Part shown: positions 1 to 7,481 of the stretch, in pieces
Numbering within the stretch: position 1 is the stretch's first letter
Layout of the letters: the number at the start of each line of letters is the position of its first letter
NCBI RefSeq assembly: GCF_037940415.1
Contig: NZ_CP149798.1
Location: 5,241,001-5,305,000, forward strand
Direction: 5' to 3'
DNA length: 64,000 nt
Source: Streptomyces sp. f51
GTDB lineage: Bacteria > Actinomycetota > Actinomycetes > Streptomycetales > Streptomycetaceae
Notes under the pieces: generated by a model
Databases searched by the model: none
What the model was told of the DNA's origin: nothing
What the model saw: only the letters and a program-made list of their open reading frames with translations
Position numbers and translations under genes: made by a program

Positions 1-53
1 GGAGCGGCAGGCGGACTTCCGCGGGTGACCCGGGGGGCCGCATCACGCGATCG

Positions 54-1226
54 CTAGACCGCCTGCCTCAGCGTGTCCGCCGGAATCCGCGGGGCGTGCG
101 GGTAGAGGGCGGCGCGGTGCTGGAAGGAGAGGATCTTCGGGTTCTGGACGACCCCGTCACGGATCTCGATGGCCTTGCGGACCGTGATGTCGGCGTCCCA
201 GGCGGCGGGGCCGCTCATGACCTTGCGCAGGTAGGGGAGGAGCGCCTCGCTGATCTCCCAGGTGGCGGAGTTCCACAGGTGGGACGGGCTGTGATCCACC
301 GCGTAGTAGTGGCAGCCCGCGCCGACGGTGGGCATGGGCTCGCCGAACGTGGTCGGGCGGGCCCAGGCGAAGCCCATGCCCTCGTCGCAGGCGACGTCGA
401 TGAAGAACGTGCCCGGCCGGAACCGGGAGAGCTCCTCCTCGGTGACGAACGTGAGCGGCGCGTCGGTGTCCTGGAGGATGCAGTTGACGACGATGTCGAA
501 CCCGGCCAGGTACTCCGCGAGCGGTACGGGTCCGGCCGGAGTGGAGGCCTGGAGACGTGAGGGGTCGCCCGGCTGCTCCTCGAAGTGGCCCATCACGACC
601 GAGGGCATCGGCGAGGCCACCGCCGCGGCCTCGCGCTGGGTGAGCACCGTGACGTCGGAGACCCCCATGGCGCCCAGGCCCGTGACCGCTCCGCGTGCCG
701 TGGCACCGAAACTGATGACCACCGCGCGGAGCCGGCGTCCGTAGCTGCCGGTCAGCCCCCCGAGTTGCAGGGCGTGCAGCACCGAGCAGTAGCCCGCGAG
801 TTCGTTGTTCTTGTGGAACACGTGGACGCTGAAGGCGCCCGTGGAGGTCCAGTGGTTCATGGCTTCCCAGGCGATCAGCGTCAGCCGTCTGTCGATGCCG
901 ATCTGGGTCATCTTCTCGTCCTGCACGCAGTGCGGCCATCCCCAGAGGACCTGGCCCTCGCGCAGCTCGGCGACGTCCTCGTGCAGGGGTTTGGGCAGCA
1001 GCAGGATGTCGCACTCGGCGACGAGTTCCTCGCGGGAGCGCAATCCGGCCACGAGGGGCCGCAGCGCGTCGTCGGTGACGCCGAAGCGCCGGCCGTAGCC
1101 CGTTTCGAGGAAGATCCTCTCGCGCACGTCAGGGGCGATCCGGTCGAGGTGGCCGGGGTGCAGCGGCAACCGGAACTCGTTCTCCTTGCGGGAGGAGGCC
1201 AGTACTCCGAGACTCATCAGACTCAT
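54..1226 (-). CDS. Alanine dehydrogenase / N5-(carboxyethyl)ornithine synthase-like oxidoreductase
   Basis: This 390-residue protein belongs to the alanine dehydrogenase/transhydrogenase superfamily. The N-terminal segment RKENEFRLPLHPGHL (about residues 13-27) is the substrate-binding signature. HKNNELAGY (138-146) and the nucleotide-binding turn FGATARGA (173-180) most resemble N5-(carboxyethyl)ornithine synthases, which reductively condense pyruvate with an amino group. Alanine or saccharopine dehydrogenase activity cannot be excluded. Two in-frame ATGs lie close together (1226 and 1217). The longer open frame up to 1442 is proline/glycine-rich and unlike the family, so I reject it. It lies at the left edge of the peptide locus. 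If it belongs to the pathway it could form an imino-acid (opine-like) linkage, which is inference. Confidence 0.7.
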   Translation of the reverse strand: MSLMSLGVLASSRKENEFRLPLHPGHLDRIAPDVRERIFLETGYGRRFGVTDDALRPLVAGLRSREELVAECDILLLPKPLHEDVAELREGQVLWGWPHCVQDEKMTQIGIDRRLTLIAWEAMNHWTSTGAFSVHVFHKNNELAGYCSVLHALQLGGLTGSYGRRLRAVVISFGATARGAVTGLGAMGVSDVTVLTQREAAAVASPMPSVVMGHFEEQPGDPSRLQASTPAGPVPLAEYLAGFDIVVNCILQDTDAPLTFVTEEELSRFRPGTFFIDVACDEGMGFAWARPTTFGEPMPTVGAGCHYYAVDHSPSHLWNSATWEISEALLPYLRKVMSGPAAWDADITVRKAIEIRDGVVQNPKILSFQHRAALYPHAPRIPADTLRQAV

Positions 1227-1446
1227 GTGGGGCGGCTCATTTCCTGCCGGACGCGGTGTGCTCCGGCCTTGCCGTTCCCCGAGGGCGACGCCGCGACGGA
1301 TGGCGGCGTGCGAGGTGCGCTCGGTAAGGCAACCGTACTCCGGTCCCGGACGCCGACCGCCCGCCGCTCGTTCGGGCCCGGCGGGCGGGGAGGCGCCGGA
1401 GCCCCCGGGCGGGGACGCGCCGAAGCCTCCTGGGCGCCGCACATCC

Positions 1447-2004
1447 CTAGGCGCTGTTCGCCCACGCGCGGAGCGCGGCCTTGCTGCCGAAGTCCGCGAC
1501 GTCCCGGTCCACCGGATCGGCGGTGTACTGGTGGAAGCGCCACTTCGCCTGGATACGGGGCTCGCCCGCGCTCACGTAGTCGGCGATCCACAGACCGTCG
1601 CCGGCGTACGAGGTGGTGTCGATGTTCAGCCAGAAGTCCCGGTTCGTGTAGAGCACCACGCGGTTGTCGGGGCGCAGCTCCTTCACCTTCCGGATGAAGC
1701 GGTCCTTCTCCGCGTTGCTCGCGTGGGTGCCGTCGCCGGTGGTCTCCCAGTCGACGGCGAGCAGGTCACCCGCCCGCTCGGAGGCCTTTGCGACGAAGTA
1801 CTCGGCCTGGGCGGTGATGTCCCCGGGCCACAGGAAGTGGTAGAAGCCCACGACGCAGTCCGCATCGCGGGCGGTCCTCACCTGCGCGGTGAGTTTCGGG
1901 TTGACGTACGAATGGCCCTCCGTCGCCTTGACGAAGACGAAGGAGAGCCCGGCGGTGCCGTACGCGGACGGCTGGTAGGCGCTGACGTCGATGCCTCGCA
2001 GCAT
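1447..2004 (-). CDS. GH25 family lysozyme (1,4-beta-N-acetylmuramidase)
   Basis: This 185-residue protein is a complete GH25 barrel. It starts MLRGIDVSAYQ with the conserved Asp at residue 6. It has the KATEG turn (26-30), GFYHFLWPGD (53-62) and the catalytic pair in LLAVDWE (Asp85 and Glu87). The family cleaves the beta-1,4 bond between N-acetylmuramic acid and N-acetylglucosamine in peptidoglycan. There is no signal peptide and no cell-wall-binding domain, so export would need lysis, another route, or a missed start; the upstream sequence offers no signal-like extension. It is divergent from the peptide operon at 2296 and parallel to the dehydrogenase downstream. Its role beside a biosynthetic locus is unclear, and it may simply be a neighbour. 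Confidence 0.88.
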   Translation of the reverse strand: MLRGIDVSAYQPSAYGTAGLSFVFVKATEGHSYVNPKLTAQVRTARDADCVVGFYHFLWPGDITAQAEYFVAKASERAGDLLAVDWETTGDGTHASNAEKDRFIRKVKELRPDNRVVLYTNRDFWLNIDTTSYAGDGLWIADYVSAGEPRIQAKWRFHQYTADPVDRDVADFGSKAALRAWANSA

Positions 2005-2295
2005 GGGTGGAGCCTCCGTGCATGGGGGGGGAGACGGGTCGCGCGGGGCGGTGCCCGGGACCCGAGCGGAACAACAACTTCCTTTGGAATTACCCCACTT
2101 AGCCCCCTTGACGCTCGCACGCGTGACCGCAGGGGGCGGGCCGGGACCGCTCCGTGCCCGCGCGGACGCGCCGGGAACCCGTGGGGACGGACGGAAGTCC
2201 CAGCCGCCGGCAAAGGGCAGGGACCATAGCCCTATATCCCCGGGCCCCCTTCAGCCGTCACATTGGTGACCACGGCGAGAAACAGGGAAAAGGTC

Positions 2296-3381
2296 ATGAC
2301 GGGAGTGATCGTGTCCGCGCAGATAGCCATTGATCCCGGCCGCTTCAGCCAGTTCGGTGAAGCCACCGGAAGCACCTTCTGTCTGATCACCAATTCCGAG
2401 CTGGTGAACCGTTTCGAAGTCGTCGAGACGGCTCCGTACCGGGAATTCATCACCATCACACTGGACGCGGGCGACCGGTTCGAGGACATTCTCGAGAAGA
2501 GGATCCCGGAACCCGCGCACGTGCTCGTGGTCTCGCCGCACCGGTTCTTCGAGTCACCGGATCCCTCTCTGGTGGGCCGCCGGAAGATCATGGGAATGGC
2601 GTGCAACTCGACGCCCACCGGTCTCGACGAGATCCGGCATTTCCTCGGGGTGATGGAGCGGACCTCGGCGGCCGACCAGGCGGCGTTCTGCGACACGTTC
2701 TTCGAACTCGCCGAGGACTCCGAGCAGCTCGTCTACGTCGACCCCGCGCACGGCACCCGGGCCACGCTCGACCATCTGCGCGAGGGGCTCGTGTGGAACC
2801 AGCAGGCCGGCCCGCTGGACTGGGGCGACCAGCAGATCGTCCCGTCCGGCGAGATCAGCGTGCTGCCCGTCGAGATCAGGGAGTTCGACGAGGCGCTGAA
2901 GCTGCCGCTCGAGGGCGAGATCACACTGCGCGGCTACCCGATCCTGCACAACGGCACCCCCTCCTTCTCCCGCGCCGACCAGGCCCGTGTCCACGCGCAG
3001 TTGTGGGCGATGCACGACAACGCGATCAAGGCCACCGTCGAGGACGGCAGGATCACGCGGCTGGAGGCGCTCGACGCGGGAGCTGCGCCGGCCGTGGCGA
3101 TGCTGGAGCAGATGTTCGCCGTCGACTCCCGGTACCGGATCGTCTGGGAGATCGGCCACGCCCTCAACGTCTCGCACGACATCCTGCCCGGCAACCACGC
3201 CATGAACGAGGTGTACGGCGGTACGGAGGGGTGCCTGCACTTCGGCCTCGGGCTCACGCCGTACACCCAGTACCACCTGGACATCATCTCGCCCGACACC
3301 CGCGTGCTGACCAGCAATGGAGTCGCGGTGATCGGACACCCGGACCACCCCACCGTGGAAAGGGTCGTGCCCCTCGCATAA
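2296..3381 (+). CDS. M29 aminopeptidase / NicX-like metalloprotein, all metal ligands present
   Basis: This 361-residue protein has the overall layout of the M29 aminopeptidase (AmpS/AmpT) and NicX (2,5-dihydroxypyridine dioxygenase) superfamily. Candidate ligands match the M29 pattern: Glu186 in PSGEISV, Glu285 in WEIG, His315 in GCLHFGLG, and His327 and Asp329 in YHLDII. It could therefore be a peptide-cleaving metalloenzyme or an iron ring-cleaving enzyme; the sequence does not decide. The ATG at 2296 follows AGGGAAAAGG; upstream TTG/GTG codons at 2263 and 2266 are possible but have no better site. It is first in a rightward operon, directly before a tiny peptide gene and a degenerate paralogue of itself. 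Processing or modification of that peptide is the obvious hypothesis, and it is inferred only from position. Confidence 0.72.
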   Translation: MTGVIVSAQIAIDPGRFSQFGEATGSTFCLITNSELVNRFEVVETAPYREFITITLDAGDRFEDILEKRIPEPAHVLVVSPHRFFESPDPSLVGRRKIMGMACNSTPTGLDEIRHFLGVMERTSAADQAAFCDTFFELAEDSEQLVYVDPAHGTRATLDHLREGLVWNQQAGPLDWGDQQIVPSGEISVLPVEIREFDEALKLPLEGEITLRGYPILHNGTPSFSRADQARVHAQLWAMHDNAIKATVEDGRITRLEALDAGAAPAVAMLEQMFAVDSRYRIVWEIGHALNVSHDILPGNHAMNEVYGGTEGCLHFGLGLTPYTQYHLDIISPDTRVLTSNGVAVIGHPDHPTVERVVPLA

Positions 3382-3430
3382 GAGGATCGCGACCGCCCGG
3401 CCGGGGTGAACGCAAGGAAATCAACCCAAC

Positions 3431-3438
3431 AGGAGGTG
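3431..3438 (+). promoter_or_regulatory. Consensus ribosome binding site of the 18-residue peptide gene
   Basis: AGGAGGTG, with a following A at 3439, is a nearly full-length complement to the 3' end of 16S rRNA. It sits seven bases before the ATG at 3446. It is one of the strongest sites I see in the window and decides the start of a gene too short for ordinary gene callers. It argues that the peptide is actually translated, and at a high level. Confidence 0.85.
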
Positions 3439-3445
3439 ACTCCCC

Positions 3446-3502
3446 ATGAAGAAGATCAAGGTGCAGAAGAACCGCAACTACCTGGGCACGCTCCTGGGCT
3501 GA
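3446..3502 (+). CDS. 18-residue peptide, candidate RiPP precursor or carrier peptide
   Basis: The translation is MKKIKVQKNRNYLGTLLG. The start has a consensus ribosome binding site and the stop is followed eight bases later by a 13-bp perfect hairpin, so this is a bounded gene. The N-terminal half is strongly basic (four Lys, one Arg). The C-terminal half is neutral and hydrophobic with one Tyr (residue 12), one Thr, and two Leu-Gly endings (YLG and LLG). It has no Cys and no secretion signal. It lies between two paralogous M29/NicX-like genes and upstream of a haem-oxygenase-like oxidase, which suggests a substrate of those enzymes. It could also be a leader peptide controlling the downstream genes, but no run of one codon supports classical attenuation. 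I do not recognise the family. Confidence 0.72.
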   Translation: MKKIKVQKNRNYLGTLLG

Positions 3503-3509
3503 GTACCGA

Positions 3510-3542
3510 CCCGCGGCGGGGTGTTCGATACCCCGCCGCGGG
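3510..3542 (+). terminator. 13-bp perfect hairpin after the peptide gene
   Basis: Arms 3510-3522 (CCCGCGGCGGGGT) and 3530-3542 pair perfectly around a 7-base loop. It lies eight bases after the peptide stop and 34 bases before the next start. There is no long T run, only TTCCCTCATTTATTCTC, so it could be a partial terminator or a 3' stabiliser. Either function would raise peptide mRNA relative to the downstream enzymes. Confidence 0.75.
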
Positions 3543-3575
3543 GTTCCCTCATTTATTCTCTCCAGGGAGTCTCCC

Positions 3576-4724
3576 GTGCCACCGCTGGAACTCACGACGA
3601 GCGACTTCGACCAGTTCGGCCCGCCGGCCGGGACATTCTGTCTGATCACGAGCGAACGGCACGGCGAGCTCATTTCCCTGAATCCCGGTGCTCCGGATCA
3701 CGGTGCCCAGAATTCGGGTTCTCCGATTCACGGTGCCCCGAATTCCGCGGACGGATATGCCCGGGTGCTCCGGCTGACGCTTCCACCCGGCACCCGCCTC
3801 GGCGAGCTGATCGAACGGAGCGTCCCCGAGGACGCCCATGTGCTGGCGGTCTGCCCCGGGCAGTTCCTCGACTCGCCGACCCCGCGGGAACTCGGCGGAC
3901 GCAGACTGGCCGTGCTGCCGGCCGGGTCCACGCCGCTGACCGACGAACACGTCCGCTACTTCCTGCGCACCGCCGCTCACACCGATGCCTCCGAACACGT
4001 CCGCGTGGCCGAGGAGTTCTTCGACCTGGTGGGCGACAGCGACCGGCTGACGATCGTCGACGACGTCTCCGGCACCGAGGCCGAGTTCGACCACACGGCC
4101 GGTGACAGCGTGTGGAACATGCAGGCGGGCGTCCTGGAGGCGGGGGACCAGCAGATCTTCCCCTCGGGCAAACTGAGCGTCACCGCCGCCGAGATCACCA
4201 CCTTCGAACCGGAGGCGCGGCTGCTCGGTCTGACCGGAGACCTGACCCTGCGCGGCTGGCCGATCGTCCACCGCCATCGGGACCCGGCCGACGCCGCCGA
4301 CCAGCGAAGGCTGTTCGAAGCACTCGCGCCGCTCGTCTCCGACGCCGTGACGCTGCACGTCAGGGCCGGAAGCATCGAGGGCGTCACCCCGCAGGCCCCG
4401 GGGGCGGCCCCGGCCGCCCTGGAGCTGGAGAAGCTCCTCACCGACGATCCGCGCTACCGCGTCATCTGGGAACTCGGCTTCGGGATCAACACCACCACGG
4501 AGATCATCCCGGCGAACTGCGGCCCCAACGAGGTCTACGGCGGCACCGCCGGAGTCGTGAACCTCGGGCTGGGGATCACGCCGGCCACGCGCTTCGCCCT
4601 GGCCTTCCTGTGCCCCCGCAGCTCACTGGTGACATCGGACGGTACCGCCGTCCTCGGCGCCCGCAAGGCGGTACGCCGCGGCCGGATGCAGCGCGTCTCC
4701 AGCGCGAGCTGCGGCTGCCACTGA
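3576..4724 (+). CDS. Degenerate M29/NicX-like paralogue, probable pseudoenzyme
   Basis: This 382-residue protein aligns along its length with the protein at 2296 (GTFCLIT, WNMQAG, DQQIFPSG, LRGWPI, NEVYGGT, TSDGTAV). Four of the five candidate metal ligands are replaced: Lys199 for Glu, Asn329 for His, Ala341 for His and Ala343 for Asp. Only Glu299 (WELG) remains. It also has a 26-residue insertion near residues 35-60 built from a short repeat, and a Cys-containing tail ending ASCGCH. A structural, scaffolding or peptide-binding partner of the first protein is more likely than catalysis; this is inference. The start is GTG 3576, preceded by AGGGAG. Confidence 0.72.
   Translation: MPPLELTTSDFDQFGPPAGTFCLITSERHGELISLNPGAPDHGAQNSGSPIHGAPNSADGYARVLRLTLPPGTRLGELIERSVPEDAHVLAVCPGQFLDSPTPRELGGRRLAVLPAGSTPLTDEHVRYFLRTAAHTDASEHVRVAEEFFDLVGDSDRLTIVDDVSGTEAEFDHTAGDSVWNMQAGVLEAGDQQIFPSGKLSVTAAEITTFEPEARLLGLTGDLTLRGWPIVHRHRDPADAADQRRLFEALAPLVSDAVTLHVRAGSIEGVTPQAPGAAPAALELEKLLTDDPRYRVIWELGFGINTTTEIIPANCGPNEVYGGTAGVVNLGLGITPATRFALAFLCPRSSLVTSDGTAVLGARKAVRRGRMQRVSSASCGCH
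3688..3754 (+). repeat. Imperfect tandem repeat inside the degenerate paralogue
   Basis: Two roughly 30-base units (near 3693-3722 and 3723-3752) share CGGTGCCC-C/A-GAATTC. They encode PDHGAQNSGS and PIHGAPNSAD. A preceding CGGTGCTCCG may be a partial third copy. The first paralogue (2296-3381) has no matching segment here, so the insertion appears to have arisen by in-frame duplication in this copy. Confidence 0.65.
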
Positions 4725-4745
4725 CCCCAAGGAGGGAAGCACGCC

Positions 4746-5474
4746 ATGACGATCAACTCCGCACTGCGCACGAAGGTCGACGCGGTCCTCGACACCTTCA
4801 TCAAGGACTTCTACGAGAACGTCCCCTACGCCCAGCACCAGAAGAGCGCCTCCGAGCTGAACCTCGACTACTACAAGCGGCACAACATCGAGACGATCCT
4901 GAGGCTGCGCCGCAAGCGGACCGTGGACGCCCTGGCCATCAAGTACTTCACCAAGGTGGACCCGGTGCAGGCCAAGGCGTGGGCGCACTACACCGACGAC
5001 GAGATGCTGCACGACCGGCTGTTCGCGGCCGACCTCGCCAAGGTCGGCGTCACCAAGGACCAGATCTACTCCACGGAACCACTGCTCTCCACCAAACTCC
5101 TCACCGGATACCTCCAGTTCGGCATGGAGTTCGAGGACAGCCCGATGGCGCTGATCACCAGCGTGTACTTCGTGGAGTACGTCACCACGCGCACCCAGCC
5201 CGACTGGCTGGACAACCTGGGCGGCGTCCTCGGCGAGGAGAACGTCAAGGGCGCCCGCGCGCACGTCAACACGGACCTCGACGACGACCACGACGACTTC
5301 GTGTGGCGCGTGCTGTCCACGCTGATCCACTCGGAGGCCGACGAGCGCAAGGTCGTCGAGCACCTCCACAACGTCTACTGGCTGTGGAAGCTCTACTTCG
5401 TGGAACTGCACCAGCTCACCGTGCTCGGCAAGAGCGACGCCCAGATCCCGCTGCCCACCGCGGCCGAGGTCTGA
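4746..5474 (+). CDS. Haem-oxygenase-like diiron oxidase/oxygenase (HDO) family protein
   Basis: This 242-residue, mostly helical protein has the spacing of the haem-oxygenase-like diiron family (UndA, SznF and BesC relatives). Candidate ligands are Glu86 and His89 in DDEMLHD, Glu144 in YFVEYVT, His173, and acidic/His residues in the DLDDDHDDF stretch near 177-185. Known members use O2 for N-oxygenation, desaturation, C-C cleavage or decarboxylation of amino-acid-derived substrates. The gene has a strong site (AAGGAGGG before ATG 4746) and follows the peptide and the two M29/NicX-like genes in the same operon. The substrate could be the peptide or a free amino acid. The fold call is fairly secure; the reaction is unknown. 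Confidence 0.75.
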   Translation: MTINSALRTKVDAVLDTFIKDFYENVPYAQHQKSASELNLDYYKRHNIETILRLRRKRTVDALAIKYFTKVDPVQAKAWAHYTDDEMLHDRLFAADLAKVGVTKDQIYSTEPLLSTKLLTGYLQFGMEFEDSPMALITSVYFVEYVTTRTQPDWLDNLGGVLGEENVKGARAHVNTDLDDDHDDFVWRVLSTLIHSEADERKVVEHLHNVYWLWKLYFVELHQLTVLGKSDAQIPLPTAAEV

Positions 5475-5484
5475 GCGGGCAGCG

Positions 5485-6252
5485 GTGGCCGACGACGACC
5501 GAGCCACGCGGCCCGGCGGGCGGTCCGGGGTCGAGGTACTGACCCTGCCGCCCGGCCGGGACCTGCCGACCGCGACCGAGAAGTGGATCGTGGACGGCCT
5601 CGTCCTCGCCATGCCGGGACTCCACACCCGCCAGCTGTTCACGCTCCGCCGCGAGATGCTGACCGACGCCGACCACGTCGTCGTGGGGGTGGACCGTGAG
5701 CGCGACCGGGTCGTGTCGCTGCTCACCTCCCGCTGGGCCGGGATCCCCTCGGGACGGCCCTGTCTGCACATCATGATCCAGTTCGTCGGGGACGCGTACC
5801 GGGGCGCCACGGTCTTCAGGGAGAGCTGGGCGCTGCACTTCGAACGGCTGCTCGCCGAGGGCCGGCCGTTCCCCGAGGTGATCGCGCTCAAGACGTACAA
5901 CCCCGTCGTGCACTGCGCGATGGCGGCGTTCGCCGGGCATCCGGACATCAGCATGTACCCGGACCTCGCGGGCAAGGACGACAGCCAGGAGGCGCTGGCG
6001 GCCGAGGTGGCCGCGGCGCTCGCGCCCCGCGCCGCCTTCGACCCGGCGCGCGGGGTCCTCCCCGGCATCGGCCGTCCGCTCGACCTCTACCGGGAACGGC
6101 CGCTGAGCCATGCGCCCGAGGCCAACCGGTACTTCGCCGAGCACACCGAGCCGGGGGACCGGGTGCTGTGCCTGCTGCACGTGCCCACGCCGGCGGGGGC
6201 GCACGCGATCCTCACCGCCCTCGGGGTACCGGAGCCCTCCGGGCGGAGCTGA
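5485..6252 (+). CDS. GNAT-like acyltransferase, tentative
   Basis: This 255-residue protein is not confidently recognised. Residues about 90-155 (CLHIMIQFVGDAYRG through LKTYNPVVHCAMAAF) resemble the central strand, acyl-CoA loop and following helix of GNAT N-acyltransferases, but the acetyl-CoA loop is not canonical. The start is GTG 5485, ten bases after the diiron oxidase stop, so the two are probably co-transcribed. The ribosome binding site is weak, which suggests coupling to the upstream gene. An acyl or aminoacyl transfer step to the peptide or to an amino acid is possible but not shown. Confidence 0.5.
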   Translation: MADDDRATRPGGRSGVEVLTLPPGRDLPTATEKWIVDGLVLAMPGLHTRQLFTLRREMLTDADHVVVGVDRERDRVVSLLTSRWAGIPSGRPCLHIMIQFVGDAYRGATVFRESWALHFERLLAEGRPFPEVIALKTYNPVVHCAMAAFAGHPDISMYPDLAGKDDSQEALAAEVAAALAPRAAFDPARGVLPGIGRPLDLYRERPLSHAPEANRYFAEHTEPGDRVLCLLHVPTPAGAHAILTALGVPEPSGRS

Positions 6253-6290
6253 GTACAGGCAGGTCAGGCACTCCAGGAACGCGAGGCAGC

Positions 6291-7400
6291 ATGGCCGACA
6301 CCTTTCCCCCCGACTACGCCCGGGCCAGGGCCGCCTTCCTGGCCGCCGCCGAGGAGGCGGGCGCGCGCCGGAGGACCTTCACGCTGCCGGGGCACCTCGG
6401 GCCCGACGGCGGCGCCCTCCACGTGGACACCGCCGTTCTGGGTCCGCGGGACCCGGCGAAGCTCCTGGTGACGGTCTCCGGGACGCATGGCATCGAGGGC
6501 TTCTGCGGCTCCGCCTGCCAGACCGGCGTACTGCTGCGGGAGGGTGTGGCGAAGGACGCGGCCGGTGCCGGCACCGGTGTGCTGCTCGTCCACGCCCTCA
6601 ACCCGTACGGCTTCGCCCATCTGCGGCGCGTCAACGAGGACAACATCGACCTCAACCGGAACTTCGTCGACCACGGGGCCCCGCCGCACAACGACGCGTA
6701 CGACGCCGTGCACCGCACACTGGTGCCGGACGAGGCCGCCGCCTTCGCACCCGGCGAGCTCGTCGCGGATCTCACCGCGCTCCGCGACCGGCTCGGCCCC
6801 CAGCGGCTCCAACAGGCCGTGACCCGCGGCCAGTACCGCCACCCCGACGGCCTGTTCTACGGCGGAGACGCACCGGCCTGGTCCCGGCGGGTGTTCGAGA
6901 CCGTGGTCGCCGAGCAGATCGCGGGCGCCGGGCACGTCGCCTACGTCGACCTGCACACCGGGCTCGGCGAGCGCGGTGCCGGCGAACCCATCTTCCGCGG
7001 CGGCCGCGACGCGGATGCCCGTGAGCGGGCCCGCCGCTGGTACGGCGACGCGCTCACCGACTCCGACGAGGGCACCTCCTCCTCCACGCCGATCGTGGGC
7101 AACACGGCGACCGCGGTGGCGGACGGCCTCGGTGCGAGCGGCCGGCTGACCGCGATCACCCTGGAGTTCGGCACCCAGCCGGGTCCCGAGGTGCTGCTCG
7201 CGCTGTGCGCCGACAACTGGCTGCACCGGCACCGGCCCCCCGCCGAGGCGGTCCGCTCCGGCCTCAAGCGGCTGATCCGCGAGGCCTTCTGCCCGGCGGA
7301 GGACGCCCGTTGGCGCGAACAGGTCCTCCAGCGGGCCCGCGAGGTCTTCGACCAGGCCCTCACCGGTCTCGCCGACGCCAAGCACACCGAGCACGGCTGA
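6291..7400 (+). CDS. DUF2817 (M14-like) zinc carboxypeptidase family protein
   Basis: This 369-residue protein has the DUF2817 hallmarks. SGTHGIEGF carries the HxxE zinc pair, ALNPYGFAHLRRVNEDNIDLNRNF-type sequence carries the arginine and asparagine of the M14 substrate pocket, VDLHTGLG carries the third zinc His, and LEFGT carries the catalytic Glu. No signal peptide is visible, so it should act in the cytoplasm. ATG 6291 has GAGG five bases upstream; the longer frame from 6168 is shadow sequence. It is last in the rightward operon and ends at a strong bidirectional hairpin. A carboxypeptidase in an operon with an 18-residue peptide is a natural candidate for trimming or release, which is inference from context. 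Confidence 0.82.
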   Translation: MADTFPPDYARARAAFLAAAEEAGARRRTFTLPGHLGPDGGALHVDTAVLGPRDPAKLLVTVSGTHGIEGFCGSACQTGVLLREGVAKDAAGAGTGVLLVHALNPYGFAHLRRVNEDNIDLNRNFVDHGAPPHNDAYDAVHRTLVPDEAAAFAPGELVADLTALRDRLGPQRLQQAVTRGQYRHPDGLFYGGDAPAWSRRVFETVVAEQIAGAGHVAYVDLHTGLGERGAGEPIFRGGRDADARERARRWYGDALTDSDEGTSSSTPIVGNTATAVADGLGASGRLTAITLEFGTQPGPEVLLALCADNWLHRHRPPAEAVRSGLKRLIREAFCPAEDARWREQVLQRAREVFDQALTGLADAKHTEHG

Positions 7401-7422
7401 CCCTCCGCGAGTTCTCCGCGCA

Positions 7423-7465
7423 ACGTCGGCGGCGGCCACCCCCCTCGGGTGGCCGCCGCCGACGT
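7423..7465. terminator. 19-bp perfect bidirectional hairpin between convergent genes
   Basis: Arms 7423-7441 and 7447-7465 are perfect reverse complements around a 5-base loop. They lie between the DUF2817 stop (7400, plus strand) and the methyltransferase stop (7482, minus strand). The position and lack of strand bias fit a shared terminator. Confidence 0.85.
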
Positions 7466-7481
7466 GTGTCACGGCCCCGCC

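Noticed and set aside
2296..7400. Lanthipeptide, lasso, thiopeptide or radical-SAM RiPP cluster
   Set aside because: There is no LanB/LanC/LanM, no lasso B/C proteins, no YcaO and no CxxxCxxC radical-SAM protein in the window.
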